Assembly: GCF_001439815.1 (NCBI RefSeq)
Contig: NZ_JYLM01000015.1
Location: 39,236-103,235, forward strand
Reading direction: 5' to 3'
Length of the DNA: 64,000 nt
Source: Pseudomonas orientalis
GTDB taxonomy: Bacteria; Pseudomonadota; Gammaproteobacteria; Pseudomonadales; Pseudomonadaceae
In this document: in pieces, positions 7,482 to 16,152 of the stretch
How positions within the stretch are numbered: position 1 is the first letter of the stretch
Layout: each line of letters begins with the position of its first letter
Notes under the pieces: generated by a model
What the model was told of the DNA's origin: nothing
Database searches by the model: none
Seen by the model: the letters and a program-made list of their open reading frames with translations, nothing else
Program-made: the position numbers and the translations under genes

Positions 7482-8897
7482 GTGATAAAAAAGATCCTGA
7501 TCGCCAACCGTGGTGAAATTGCCGTACGAATCGTGCGTGCCTGCGCCGAGATGGGCATTCGCTCGGTCGCGGTTTATTCGGACGCCGACCGCCACGCGTT
7601 GCACGTCAAGCGTGCCGACGAAGCCCACAGCATCGGTGCCGAGCCCCTGGCCGGCTACCTGAACCCGCGCAAGCTGGTGAACCTGGCGGTGGAGACCGGC
7701 TGCGATGCGCTGCACCCCGGCTATGGCTTCCTGTCGGAAAACGCCGAATTGGCGGACATCTGCGCCGAACGCGGGATCAAGTTCATAGGCCCTTCGGCCG
7801 AAGTGATCCGCCGCATGGGCGACAAGACCGAAGCGCGCCGCAGCATGATCAAGGCCGGTGTGCCGGTCACGCCGGGCACCGAAGGTAACGTCGCCGACAT
7901 CGCCGAAGCCCTGACCGAAGGCGACCGCATAGGTTACCCGGTGATGCTCAAGGCCACTTCCGGTGGTGGCGGTCGCGGTATCCGCCGTTGCAACAGCCGC
8001 GAAGAACTTGAACAAGCCTTCCCCCGCGTGATCTCCGAAGCCACCAAGGCGTTCGGTTCGGCGGAGGTGTTCCTGGAAAAATGCATCGTCAATCCCAAGC
8101 ACATCGAAGCGCAGATCCTCGGTGACAGCTTTGGCAATGTGGTGCATCTATTCGAGCGCGATTGTTCGATCCAGCGTCGCAACCAGAAGCTGATCGAAAT
8201 CGCCCCCAGCCCCCAGCTGACCCCTGAACAGCGCGCCTACATCGGCGACCTGTCGGTGCGCGCGGCCAAGGCTGTGGGCTACGAGAACGCCGGCACCGTG
8301 GAGTTTCTGCTCGCCGAGGGCGAGGTGTACTTCATGGAGATGAACACCCGAGTGCAGGTGGAACACACCATCACTGAAGAAATCACCGGGATCGACATTG
8401 TCCGCGAGCAGATCCGCATTGCTTCGGGCCTGCCGCTGTCGGTCAAGCAGGAAGACATCCAGCACCGTGGTTTTGCGTTGCAATTTCGCATCAACGCCGA
8501 AGACCCGAAGAACAACTTCCTCCCAAGCTTCGGCAAGATCACCCGTTACTACGCGCCCGGCGGCCCCGGCGTGCGTACCGACACGGCGATCTACACCGGC
8601 TACACCATCCCACCGTTCTACGACTCCATGTGCTTGAAACTGGTGGTGTGGGCGCTGACCTGGGAAGAAGCCATGGACCGCGGCCTGCGCGCCCTGGACG
8701 ACATGCGCCTGCAAGGCGTGAAGACCACCGCCGCTTATTACCAGGAAATCCTGCGCAACCCGGAATTTCGCAGCGGCCAATTTAATACAAGCTTCGTGGA
8801 AAGCCACCCTGAGCTGACCAACTACTCGATCAAGCGCAAACCCGAAGAGCTGGCCCTGGCCATCGCCGCCGCCATCGCCGCCCACGCAGGCCTGTGA
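7482..8897 (+). CDS. pycA: Pyruvate carboxylase subunit A (biotin carboxylase)
   Basis: 471-residue ATP-dependent biotin carboxylase subunit. With the next gene it converts pyruvate and bicarbonate to oxaloacetate, an anaplerotic cytoplasmic reaction. The N-terminal signature is IKKILIANRGEIAVRIVRAC, the glycine-rich ATP lid is GGGGRGIR near residue 165, and the EMNTRVQVEHTITEE catalytic stretch lies near residue 287. AccC of acetyl-CoA carboxylase is close in sequence, but the neighbouring carboxyltransferase-biotin gene and the divergent pycR favour pyruvate carboxylase. The start is GTG at 7482 with AAGGGA upstream. The next start codon lies 12 bp after its stop; the two genes form an operon. 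Confidence 0.93.
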   Translation: MIKKILIANRGEIAVRIVRACAEMGIRSVAVYSDADRHALHVKRADEAHSIGAEPLAGYLNPRKLVNLAVETGCDALHPGYGFLSENAELADICAERGIKFIGPSAEVIRRMGDKTEARRSMIKAGVPVTPGTEGNVADIAEALTEGDRIGYPVMLKATSGGGGRGIRRCNSREELEQAFPRVISEATKAFGSAEVFLEKCIVNPKHIEAQILGDSFGNVVHLFERDCSIQRRNQKLIEIAPSPQLTPEQRAYIGDLSVRAAKAVGYENAGTVEFLLAEGEVYFMEMNTRVQVEHTITEEITGIDIVREQIRIASGLPLSVKQEDIQHRGFALQFRINAEDPKNNFLPSFGKITRYYAPGGPGVRTDTAIYTGYTIPPFYDSMCLKLVVWALTWEEAMDRGLRALDDMRLQGVKTTAAYYQEILRNPEFRSGQFNTSFVESHPELTNYSIKRKPEELALAIAAAIAAHAGL

Positions 8898-8908
8898 GGA
8901 ATACAACA

Positions 8909-10717
8909 ATGTCCAAGAAAATATTCGTAACCGACACCATCCTGCGCGACGCTCACCAATCGCTGCTGGCGACCCGCATGCGCACCGACGACATGCTGCC
9001 GATCTGCGACAAGCTCGACAAAGTCGGCTACTGGTCCCTGGAAGTCTGGGGCGGCGCGACATTCGACGCTTGCGTACGTTTTTTGAAAGAAGACCCATGG
9101 GAGCGTCTGCGCCAACTGCGCGCCGCATTGCCCAACACGCGCCTGCAAATGCTGCTGCGCGGCCAGAACCTGCTGGGCTACCGCCATTACAGCGACGATG
9201 TGGTCAAAGCCTTCGTCGCCAAGGCCGCGGTCAACGGTATCGATGTGTTCCGCATCTTCGACGCGATGAACGACGTGCGTAACCTGCGCGTGGCCATTGA
9301 AGCGGTCAAGGCCGCCGGCAAACACGCCCAAGGCACCATCGCCTACACCACCAGCCCGGTGCACACCGTCGATGCATTCGTGGCCCAGGCCAAGCAGTTG
9401 GAGTCCATGGGTTGCGACTCCATCGCGATCAAGGACATGGCCGGCCTGCTGACGCCATACGCCACCGGCGAGCTGGTCAAGGCGCTCAAAGCCGAGCAGA
9501 ACCTGCCAATCTTTATCCACTCCCACGACACTGCGGGCCTGGCTGCGATGTGCCAACTCAAGGCCATCGAAAACGGTGCCGACCATATCGACACCGCCAT
9601 CTCCAGCTTCGCCTGGGGCACCAGCCACCCGGGTACCGAGTCGATGGTCGCCGCCCTTAAAGGCAGCGAGTTCGACACCGGCCTCGACTTGGAACTGCTG
9701 CAGGAAATCGGCCTTTATTTCTACGCCGTGCGCAAGAAGTACCACCAGTTCGAAAGCGAATTCACCGCTGTCGACACCCGTGTGCAAGTCAACCAGGTGC
9801 CGGGCGGGATGATTTCCAACCTGGCCAACCAGTTGAAAGAGCAGGGCGCCCTGAACCGCATGAGCGAAGTGCTGGCCGAAATCCCGCGCGTGCGTGAAGA
9901 CCTCGGCTTCCCGCCGCTGGTCACTCCGACTTCCCAGATCGTCGGTACCCAGGCGTTCTTCAACGTGCTGGCCGGTGAGCGCTACAAGACCATCACCAAC
10001 GAAGTGAAACTCTACCTGCAAGGCGGCTACGGCAAGGCGCCAGGCACCGTGAACGAGAAGCTGCGCCGCCAGGCCATCGGCAGTGAAGAGGTGATCGATG
10101 TTCGCCCGGCCGACCTGCTCAAGCCGGAAATGACCAAGCTGCGCGGTGAAATCGGCGCGCTGGCCAAGTCCGAAGAAGACGTGCTGACCTACGCCATGTT
10201 CCCGGACATCGGGCGCAAGTTCCTCGAAGAACGCGACGCAGGCACCCTGGCCCCTGAAGTGCTGCTGCCGATTCCGGAAGCGGGCGGTGTGGCCCGCGCC
10301 GGTGGCGAAGGCGTGCCGACCGAGTTCGTCATCGACGTGCACGGCGAAAGCTACCGTGTGGACATCACCGGTGTCGGCGTGAAGGCCGAAGGCAAGCGTC
10401 ACTTCTACCTGTCCATCGACGGCATGCCGGAAGAAGTGGTGTTCGAACCGCTCAACGAATTTGTCAGCAGCGGCGGCAGCAAGCGCAAGCACGCTACCGA
10501 ACCGGGCCATGTCAGCACGGCAATGCCGGGCAATATCGTCGATGTGCTGGTCAAGGAAGGCGACGTGGTCAAGGCCGGCCAGGCCGTGCTGATCACCGAA
10601 GCCATGAAGATGGAAACCGAAGTCCAGGCAGCCATTGCCGGCAAGGTGACCGTCGTTCATGTGGCCAAGGGCGACCGGGTCAACCCGGGTGAAATCCTGA
10701 TTGAGATCGAAGGCTGA
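8909..10717 (+). CDS. pycB: Pyruvate carboxylase subunit B (carboxyltransferase + biotin carrier)
   Basis: 602 residues. The HMGL-like carboxyltransferase barrel occupies about 1-290 (TDTILRDAHQSLLATRMRTD; metal-binding IHSHDTAG), followed by a conserved post-barrel domain and a C-terminal biotinyl domain with EAMKMET (biotinyl lysine 567). The protein is equally close to OadA of sodium-pumping oxaloacetate decarboxylase, but no oadB or oadG genes are nearby and a biotin carboxylase gene precedes it, so the two-subunit pyruvate carboxylase reading is preferred. The ATG at 8909 has GAGGA nine bases upstream; an in-frame ATG-like start at 8894 overlaps pycA and lacks support. A terminator follows. 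Confidence 0.93.
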   Translation: MSKKIFVTDTILRDAHQSLLATRMRTDDMLPICDKLDKVGYWSLEVWGGATFDACVRFLKEDPWERLRQLRAALPNTRLQMLLRGQNLLGYRHYSDDVVKAFVAKAAVNGIDVFRIFDAMNDVRNLRVAIEAVKAAGKHAQGTIAYTTSPVHTVDAFVAQAKQLESMGCDSIAIKDMAGLLTPYATGELVKALKAEQNLPIFIHSHDTAGLAAMCQLKAIENGADHIDTAISSFAWGTSHPGTESMVAALKGSEFDTGLDLELLQEIGLYFYAVRKKYHQFESEFTAVDTRVQVNQVPGGMISNLANQLKEQGALNRMSEVLAEIPRVREDLGFPPLVTPTSQIVGTQAFFNVLAGERYKTITNEVKLYLQGGYGKAPGTVNEKLRRQAIGSEEVIDVRPADLLKPEMTKLRGEIGALAKSEEDVLTYAMFPDIGRKFLEERDAGTLAPEVLLPIPEAGGVARAGGEGVPTEFVIDVHGESYRVDITGVGVKAEGKRHFYLSIDGMPEEVVFEPLNEFVSSGGSKRKHATEPGHVSTAMPGNIVDVLVKEGDVVKAGQAVLITEAMKMETEVQAAIAGKVTVVHVAKGDRVNPGEILIEIEG

Positions 10718-10749
10718 ATCCAGCCTTCGACATTACCGCTTAATCCTCG

Positions 10750-10775
10750 GGGGGGCAGGTGCCCTCCTTTTTTTT
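10750..10775 (+). terminator. Terminator after pycB
   Basis: An 8-bp GC-rich stem (GGGGGGCA / TGCCCTCC, one wobble) with a two-base loop is followed by eight T residues, 33 bp after the pycB stop. Confidence 0.8.
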
Positions 10776-10810
10776 GCCTGAAATCCAGGCGATGGATCGC
10801 GGCTCTCAGA

Positions 10811-12112
10811 TTAGAAGTTCATGGTCCATTGCCCTGTCAGGCCCTGATCGCGGCTATGGGTGCCGATTCGACCGCTATAGGCCAGGCCCACGGTGTGTTG
10901 CCTGGACAATGCGAGGTCCAGGCCGGCATTCACGTCCAGGCTGTCGCGATCCAGGGATGTACCGGTGACGGTGAAGCCATCAAGCGCAATCGGCGCATTG
11001 CGATAGGATTGGCGCACCTGGCTGTCGACCGCGCCATAGAGATGTTTCCAGCCGGCGCTGAGGTGGGGCGTGAGGCTGACCTGATTATCGAAGCGGTACA
11101 CCGTCGCCAAACGCAGGCCAACCGTGCTGCTCAGGTTCTGTTGAGTCTGCGCGCCGACGTTGAGCGCGGTCAGGCCACCCCTTTCCTTGAAACTGTCGCG
11201 GTGGTAACGCTGGTAGCCAAGGCCGGCGTAGGGCTCGACGTTGAAGTCCTGGCTGCCCAATTGATAGCCAAGTTCCGAGAACAGCGTTTGGCTTTGGGCA
11301 TCGTAACGGGACTTGAGCTGATCTTTGTAATCGAGCAGATTGACGTTGCGCCTGTTGGTCCCGGCGTGGCTGCTGTGTATCGCACCCAGGCGCAGGGCCA
11401 GCGGGCCGTCCTGGCGCACGGCGTAGGCACCCAGATGCAGGCTGTCCAGTTCGGCGGAAAAGCGCTGGGCGTCAAGCTTGCTGGTGGATTTGGCACCCAT
11501 CACACCCATGCGCCAGACTGGGTCCACCGCCCAGTCGACGCCCAGCATCAGGCCACGGGTACCCTGTTTCAGGCCGGCACTGCCGCTTCGTGGGTCCAGG
11601 CTGCCGTCGTTGCCCAAGCCCTGCACCCAAAAGTGATTATTCTCATCGGCGGGCAGCGCGCGCAGGGTCGAGAGCAATTGATTGCCGATTTGGCCGGTGA
11701 CGGCGTGGGTGGCGGTGGCGAGGTTAGCGTTTTGGCTGCCGGCCAATTGTTCGAGGGCTGCGCCGATCCCGCCGGGCTGACCGGCAAGTGCTTCATTGAC
11801 CTTTTGCAGCTCCTTTATATCCTCCGAGGTCAGCTCACCGGAATTGAGCAGATCAAGCAGCGCGGGCTCCAGCACCTTGGCGACCTGCACGCCGTTGTAG
11901 CTAGTGGCTTGACCAATAAGGTAACCGGCGTAGGGCGGTGGGGAAGGCGGCGCATCGGACTCGGGTTCGAAAAACCACTCAGCGTCGGCCGAATCGTAAG
12001 GCTGATAAAAAAACGGCCTGTATTCGATATCGCCGCGTGCTTGCGCGGGTTGAACACTGATGGCCACTGCAAGGCTGATGAGCGCAGCGATTCTGGGGGA
12101 TGTAACAGACAT
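10811..12112 (-). CDS. Autotransporter beta-barrel domain protein
   Basis: 433-residue outer-membrane protein. A signal peptide (about 1-25, ending QPAQA) is followed by an acidic, proline-rich segment (about 30-65), a short helical stretch (about 80-150) and a C-terminal autotransporter barrel (about 155-433) with alternating beta strands (for example LGAYAVRQDGPLALRLGAIH, WKHLYG) and a terminal WTMNF, ending in the Phe typical of barrel insertion signals. The usual large passenger with a catalytic domain is missing. In related Pseudomonas proteins the barrel follows an esterase or haemagglutinin passenger; here only about 130 residues precede it. It is monocistronic, convergent with pycB, and its function is unknown. 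Confidence 0.75.
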   Translation of the reverse strand: MSVTSPRIAALISLAVAISVQPAQARGDIEYRPFFYQPYDSADAEWFFEPESDAPPSPPPYAGYLIGQATSYNGVQVAKVLEPALLDLLNSGELTSEDIKELQKVNEALAGQPGGIGAALEQLAGSQNANLATATHAVTGQIGNQLLSTLRALPADENNHFWVQGLGNDGSLDPRSGSAGLKQGTRGLMLGVDWAVDPVWRMGVMGAKSTSKLDAQRFSAELDSLHLGAYAVRQDGPLALRLGAIHSSHAGTNRRNVNLLDYKDQLKSRYDAQSQTLFSELGYQLGSQDFNVEPYAGLGYQRYHRDSFKERGGLTALNVGAQTQQNLSSTVGLRLATVYRFDNQVSLTPHLSAGWKHLYGAVDSQVRQSYRNAPIALDGFTVTGTSLDRDSLDVNAGLDLALSRQHTVGLAYSGRIGTHSRDQGLTGQWTMNF

Positions 12113-12286
12113 GAATTCCCGACCTCTGATGAATGAGGCCGGGAATGTAGCGAGGTCGTCAGGCGATAACTGTCAGGTCATCGACCGCCGATTTGCGGGA
12201 GTAATCCTTAACGGGGTGCGAATAAAAACTCACCTGCCATTGGCTGACCGTGCCATTTCAAGGTACGACGCAACGGGTCCTGAGCG

Positions 12287-13057
12287 TCAACCGCGGCGCA
12301 CGTAACCTTTGCCGAAATGCCGCTCCATGCGCGCCTGGATCAGCTCCAGCCCGAGGGACATCACCCAGTAGATAATCGCTGCCGTGGTGAGCATCTCGAT
12401 ATAGCGGTAGCTCGAGCGGCCATAGGACTGCGCCAGGAACATCACCTCCCATACGCCCATTACCGAGATCAGCGACGAGTCCTTGAGCATCGAGATGAAC
12501 TGGTTGGTGGCCGGCGGGATGATGGTGCGCATGGCCTGGGGCAGGGTGACGTGCCAGAAGATCGCCCGGTCGCGCATGCCCAGGGCCAGCGCGGCTTCCC
12601 GTTGGCCGTGGGGCACGCCGAGGATGCCGGCGCGGAAAATCTCGCTCAGGTAGGCGCCATAGTTCAGCGACAACGCGATGATCCCGGCGACGATGGCGCC
12701 CGGCACCAGGCCCAGTTGCGGCAGGCCCAGGTAAATCAGCAGGATCTGGATCAGCAGCGGCGTGCCGCGAAAGAACGAGGCGTAAAAGCTGGCGATGCCA
12801 AACGCCACCGCACTTCGCGACAGGCGCCCCAGGGCGGTGACGAAGCCCAGCACCGACGACGCGACGATGGCGCACAGGCACAAAAACAGCGTCAGCGCCG
12901 CACCCTGCAGGAAACCATTGGGCGCCAGGTGCAAGCCGACCAGGTTGGGCAGCTTGTCGAGGATGATCGAGAACTTCAGGTCAAAGCTCAGGAAGAAACT
13001 CGCAAACAGGGCGAACAGCGCCGCCCAGGTCAGGTAAAGCCGTATACGAAAGCTCAT
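12287..13057 (-). CDS. Amino-acid ABC transporter permease (His/Glu/Gln/Arg family)
   Basis: 256-residue inner-membrane permease with about five or six membrane helices. The conserved EAA loop reads EAALALGMRDRAIFWHVTLP and is followed by the family motif LPQAMRTIIPPATNQFISMLKDSSL. This is the HisM/GlnP-type subunit of polar amino-acid importers and probably works as a homodimer, since only one permease is encoded. Its ATG (13057) overlaps the stop of the binding-protein gene as ATGA, so translation is coupled. No ATP-binding subunit is encoded next to it, so it must borrow one. The longer reading from 13081 is rejected in favour of the coupled start. Confidence 0.9.
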   Translation of the reverse strand: MSFRIRLYLTWAALFALFASFFLSFDLKFSIILDKLPNLVGLHLAPNGFLQGAALTLFLCLCAIVASSVLGFVTALGRLSRSAVAFGIASFYASFFRGTPLLIQILLIYLGLPQLGLVPGAIVAGIIALSLNYGAYLSEIFRAGILGVPHGQREAALALGMRDRAIFWHVTLPQAMRTIIPPATNQFISMLKDSSLISVMGVWEVMFLAQSYGRSSYRYIEMLTTAAIIYWVMSLGLELIQARMERHFGKGYVRRG

Positions 13058-13875
13058 CGGCTGATATCGGCGCCGATCCATTTTTGCGACAGCTTGCTCA
13101 AGGTGCCGTCCTGTTTGAGCTGGGCGAAGACCTCACGCACTTTGCTGTCCCACTGCGCGTCGCCTTTCTCGATGGCCACCGAGTTGGGCTCCGAATACAG
13201 CGGCTCGCCTGCCAGCTTGAAGCGCTTGTCCTGGGTCAGGCGCGGCTGCGCGGTGACCAGGTTGGTGAGGATCGCATCCAGGCGCACGCCCGCGCCCAGG
13301 CCGAGGTCCTGGAATGCCACGTTGTCGGTGTCGTACGGGGCAATCTGCACATCCTCGAACGGGTACTGCAACGGCGTGTCTTCGGCGCCTTCGATTACCA
13401 GGTTCTTGTTCAGGTAGCTTTCATAGCTGGAGGCGCTGGTGAGGCCGACTTTCTTGCCGCTCAGGTCCTTGGCTGCATGGATGCGATCATCCTTGGCATT
13501 GACCACGATGACGGCGGGCGAGGCGTAGTACTCCACCGGGAAATCGAACACCTCGGCGCGCGCTTTGCTTGGGGTCATGGAGCAGATGCAGATGTCGTAG
13601 CGCCCGCTCCAGCGGCCGGCGGCAATGACGTCCCATGACGGTGTTTCCAGGCGCAGCTTGACCCCAAGCTTTTGCGCCACGGCCTTGGCCACATCCACAT
13701 CGAAGCCGTCGAGCTGGTTCTGCTCATTGAGGAATGAAAACGGTGGATAGCTTTCCATCAGCACGCCGACCAGCTCTTTCTTCTGCTCGATACGGTCCAG
13801 GGTGGCGCCGCCAAAGGCTTGGGTTGAAGCGGCCAACATCGTCAGGCCCAAGGCCAACAGCGGTCGTAATTTCAA
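13054..13875 (-). CDS. Amino-acid ABC transporter periplasmic binding protein
   Basis: 273-residue family 3 solute-binding protein: a signal peptide (KLRPLLALGLTMLAASTQAFG), then LVGVLMESYPPFSFLNEQNQ and the FDVDVAKAVAQKLG motif of the family. The start is taken as TTG at 13875 with AGGTG seven bases upstream, because this places the signal peptide at the N-terminus and gives the usual family length. The open frame continues back to 14214 but that extension runs into the divergent methyltransferase gene. The ligand cannot be read from sequence; the divergent homocysteine methyltransferase suggests a methionine derivative such as S-methylmethionine as one possibility. It is followed directly by the permease. 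Confidence 0.88.
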   Translation of the reverse strand: MKLRPLLALGLTMLAASTQAFGGATLDRIEQKKELVGVLMESYPPFSFLNEQNQLDGFDVDVAKAVAQKLGVKLRLETPSWDVIAAGRWSGRYDICICSMTPSKARAEVFDFPVEYYASPAVIVVNAKDDRIHAAKDLSGKKVGLTSASSYESYLNKNLVIEGAEDTPLQYPFEDVQIAPYDTDNVAFQDLGLGAGVRLDAILTNLVTAQPRLTQDKRFKLAGEPLYSEPNSVAIEKGDAQWDSKVREVFAQLKQDGTLSKLSQKWIGADISR

Positions 13876-13974
13876 AATCGAGCACCTGAATAAAAAAGAG
13901 GTTGTTATTAACCGAACGGTACGCATTAAATAGTTATAAGAACGACTCTCATAGTGAGTTATTTTCATAAGCAT

Positions 13975-14892
13975 ATGAGTAAAAAGCATATGGGCGCAGA
14001 TAGCACAGTAATTCTCGATGGCGGCATGGGCCGTGAACTGCAACGCCGTGGCGCGCCGTTCCGCCAGCCGGAATGGTCGGCGCTGGCCCTGAGCGAGGCG
14101 CCGCAAGCGGTGGAGGCCGTGCATGCGGCCTACATCGACAGCGGTGCCAACGTGATTACCAGCAACAGCTACGCGGTGGTGCCGTTTCATATCGGCGAAG
14201 CGCGGTTCGCTCAAGAGGGCCAGGCGCTGGCCGCCCTGGCCGGTGAGCTGGCGCGACGGGCGGTGAATGCATCCGGCAAAGCGGTGCGCGTTGCCGGTTC
14301 ATTGCCGCCGTTGTTCGGCTCCTATCGGCCCGACCTGTTCCAGGCCGAGCGCGTGAACGAACTGCTCACACCTTTGGTGCAAGGCCTGGCGCCTCACGTT
14401 GACCTGTGGTTGGCGGAAACCCAAAGCTCCATCGTTGAGGCTCGGGCGATTCATGCCGGCCTGCCGCAGGATGGCAAGCCGTTCTGGCTGTCGTTTACCT
14501 TGAAAGACGAAGACACCGATGATGTGCCGCGCCTGCGTTCCGGCGAGCCGGTGGTGAAAGCGGCCGAGGCGGCGGCGCAGTTGGGCGTGCAGGTGTTGCT
14601 GTTCAACTGCAGCCAGCCGGAAGTGATCGGTGCGGCGATTGATGCGGCGCGTGAAACGTTTGTGCGATTGGGCGTCGCGATTCAGATCGGCGCCTATGCC
14701 AATGCGTTCCCGCCGCAACCCAAGGAAGCCACGGCCAACGATGGCCTGGACCCGTTGCGTGAAGATCTCGACCCGCCGGGTTACCTGCATTGGGCGGCTG
14801 ATTGGCAAGCGCGTGGCGCAAGCCATCTGGGCGGTTGCTGCGGGATCGGGCCGGAACATATTGCGGTTTTGGCCAAGCACCTGACCAACTGA
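13975..14892 (+). CDS. mmuM: Homocysteine S-methyltransferase
   Basis: About 305-residue zinc-dependent methyltransferase that moves a methyl group from S-methylmethionine or S-adenosylmethionine to homocysteine, giving methionine. The N-terminal barrel signature is VILDGGMGREL, and the zinc cysteines are in LFNCSQPE and in GGCCGIGPEHI near the C-terminus. The start is uncertain: GTG 13954, ATG 13975 and ATG 13990 are in frame and none has a strong ribosome binding site; 13975 is a compromise. The gene is divergent from the ABC binding-protein gene across about 100 bp of AT-rich DNA. Together these genes could form a small methionine-salvage locus. A REPIN follows. Confidence 0.88.
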   Translation: MSKKHMGADSTVILDGGMGRELQRRGAPFRQPEWSALALSEAPQAVEAVHAAYIDSGANVITSNSYAVVPFHIGEARFAQEGQALAALAGELARRAVNASGKAVRVAGSLPPLFGSYRPDLFQAERVNELLTPLVQGLAPHVDLWLAETQSSIVEARAIHAGLPQDGKPFWLSFTLKDEDTDDVPRLRSGEPVVKAAEAAAQLGVQVLLFNCSQPEVIGAAIDAARETFVRLGVAIQIGAYANAFPPQPKEATANDGLDPLREDLDPPGYLHWAADWQARGASHLGGCCGIGPEHIAVLAKHLTN

Positions 14893-14910
14893 CTCACCGC
14901 AGGTCAAAAC

Positions 14911-15000
14911 TGTGGGAGGGGGCTTGCCCCCGATAACAGAGTGTCAGTCTCAGCCTATTTGGCTGATACACCGCCATCGGGGGCAAGCCCCCTCCCACAT
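14911..15000. repeat. REPIN, GGGGGCTTGCCCCC class
   Basis: Two inverted 24-bp palindromic units (TGTGGGAGGGGGCTTGCCCC and its complement) flank about 42 bp. The element lies between the convergent mmuM and GNAT genes and could also act as a transcript-end hairpin. Confidence 0.92.
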
Positions 15001-15023
15001 TGGATTTGTGTGGGTTGTCAGAG

Positions 15024-15695
15024 CTAGGTTCGGCATTCGGCCAGTGTTTTAAGCTGACCGGAACCGGCCTGGTTCGCTTGCGACAACCACGCCTCAAACC
15101 CCGCGCCTACCTTCGGCCATTCCGAATCCAGGATCGAATACCACGCGGTATCGCGGTTCTGCCCCTTGACCACCATGTGCTGGCGGAACACGCCCTCAAA
15201 GCTGAACCCCAAGCGCTCGGCCGCATACCTGGAGCGCGCATTGCCGTTGTTGCATTTCCACTCCAACCGGCGGTAGCCCAGTTCGAACGCATACTTGGCC
15301 AACAGGTACACCGCTTCGGTACTTTTTGGCGAACGCTGCATCGGTGCGCCAAAGGTGACGTGGCCGATTTCGATACGACCTTGCGCCGGGACGATGGACA
15401 TCAGGCTGAGGATGCCCTGGACCTGGCCGGTTGCGCGGTCGACCACGCTGAAAAAATACGGGTCGCTGTTAGCCGCATGGTTGTTCAGCCACGCATCGAA
15501 GGCGCTGCGCTCTGCAAACGGGCCGTAGGGCAAGTAGTCCCACAGCTTCGGATCAGCCCCAGGGCCTTCGAGGGCTTGCCACAGTTGGTCGGCGTGGCGC
15601 GCCGGGTCGAGCTTTTCCAGACGGATAAAACGCCCTTCGAGCAGTTGCGCGGCAGGCGCGGGGGCGCCGTTCCAGTCGGCGAGGGAAGTGGACAT
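15024..15695 (-). CDS. GNAT family N-acetyltransferase (RimJ/RimL-like)
   Basis: 223-residue acetyltransferase of the RimJ/RimL type (Acetyltransf_3). The N-terminal part reads LLEGRFIRLEKLDPARHADQ; the acetyl-CoA core includes IGHVTFGAPMQRSPKSTEAV and RRLEWKCNNGNARSRYAAER, followed by LGFSFEGVFRQHMVVKGQNRD. Homologues act on amino acids, peptides or ribosomal protein termini; the substrate here is unknown. The ATG at 15695 has AAGGAG seven bases upstream, so the longer frame to 15788 is rejected. It is the last gene of a three-gene operon with another GNAT and a PaiB-type protein; the gap to the preceding gene is 10 bp. Confidence 0.88.
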   Translation of the reverse strand: MSTSLADWNGAPAPAAQLLEGRFIRLEKLDPARHADQLWQALEGPGADPKLWDYLPYGPFAERSAFDAWLNNHAANSDPYFFSVVDRATGQVQGILSLMSIVPAQGRIEIGHVTFGAPMQRSPKSTEAVYLLAKYAFELGYRRLEWKCNNGNARSRYAAERLGFSFEGVFRQHMVVKGQNRDTAWYSILDSEWPKVGAGFEAWLSQANQAGSGQLKTLAECRT

Positions 15696-15705
15696 GCTGC
15701 GCTCC

Positions 15706-16152
15706 TTAAAGACCTTGGCGAAATTGGATGAAACCCGGGCGTTCGGCGATGCGTTCGTAGAGTTGGATCGCCGTGGCATTGGTCTCATGGGTCAACCAAT
15801 GCACCTTGCAGCAGCCGTCGGCGCTGGCGGTGGCGTAGACGAATTCGATCAGTTTGCGTCCGACACCGGTGCCGCGTTGGGCCGGGTCCACCAGCAGGTC
15901 CTGCAGGTAGCAGGAATTCTCGATGCTCCAGTTGGAACGATGGTAGATGAAGTTAACCATGCCCACCGCCTTGCCGTCCTGCCAGGCCAGCGCCGAATGG
16001 GTCGGCTCGCGGGCGTCGATCAGGCGTTGCCAGGTGCTCTGGCTCACGGCGTCCGGCAGTTCGGTGTTGTAGAACTTCAAATACGCCTGCCACAACGGCA
16101 GCCAGGCGGTGTGGTCGGCGGCGGTGACCTGGCGGATGTCGATTGGGCTCAT
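15706..16152 (-). CDS. GNAT family N-acetyltransferase
   Basis: 148-residue acetyltransferase with a compact GNAT fold. The central acetyl-CoA binding motif is LQDLLVDPAQRGTGVGRKLI near residues 83-102 and the C-terminal HETNATAIQLYERIAERPGF is typical. Relatives acetylate small amines or protein N-termini; the substrate is not evident. Its ATG overlaps the paiB-like stop by four bases (ATGA), so the genes are translationally coupled. The PaiB/acetyltransferase pairing recalls Bacillus paiA-paiB, where PaiA acetylates polyamines, though this protein is not clearly PaiA. Confidence 0.88.
   Translation of the reverse strand: MSPIDIRQVTAADHTAWLPLWQAYLKFYNTELPDAVSQSTWQRLIDAREPTHSALAWQDGKAVGMVNFIYHRSNWSIENSCYLQDLLVDPAQRGTGVGRKLIEFVYATASADGCCKVHWLTHETNATAIQLYERIAERPGFIQFRQGL

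Noticed and set aside
8894..8908. Earlier start for pycB
   Set aside because: It overlaps the pycA stop and has no ribosome site; the ATG at 8909 follows GAGGA at proper distance.
10741..10780. Considered as a riboswitch or small RNA end
   Set aside because: A simple stem with a T tract directly after pycB is enough; no additional conserved structure was seen.
13876..14214. N-terminal extension of the amino-acid binding protein
   Set aside because: It would put 113 residues before the signal peptide and runs antisense into the methyltransferase gene; a TTG start with a good ribosome site explains the gene.
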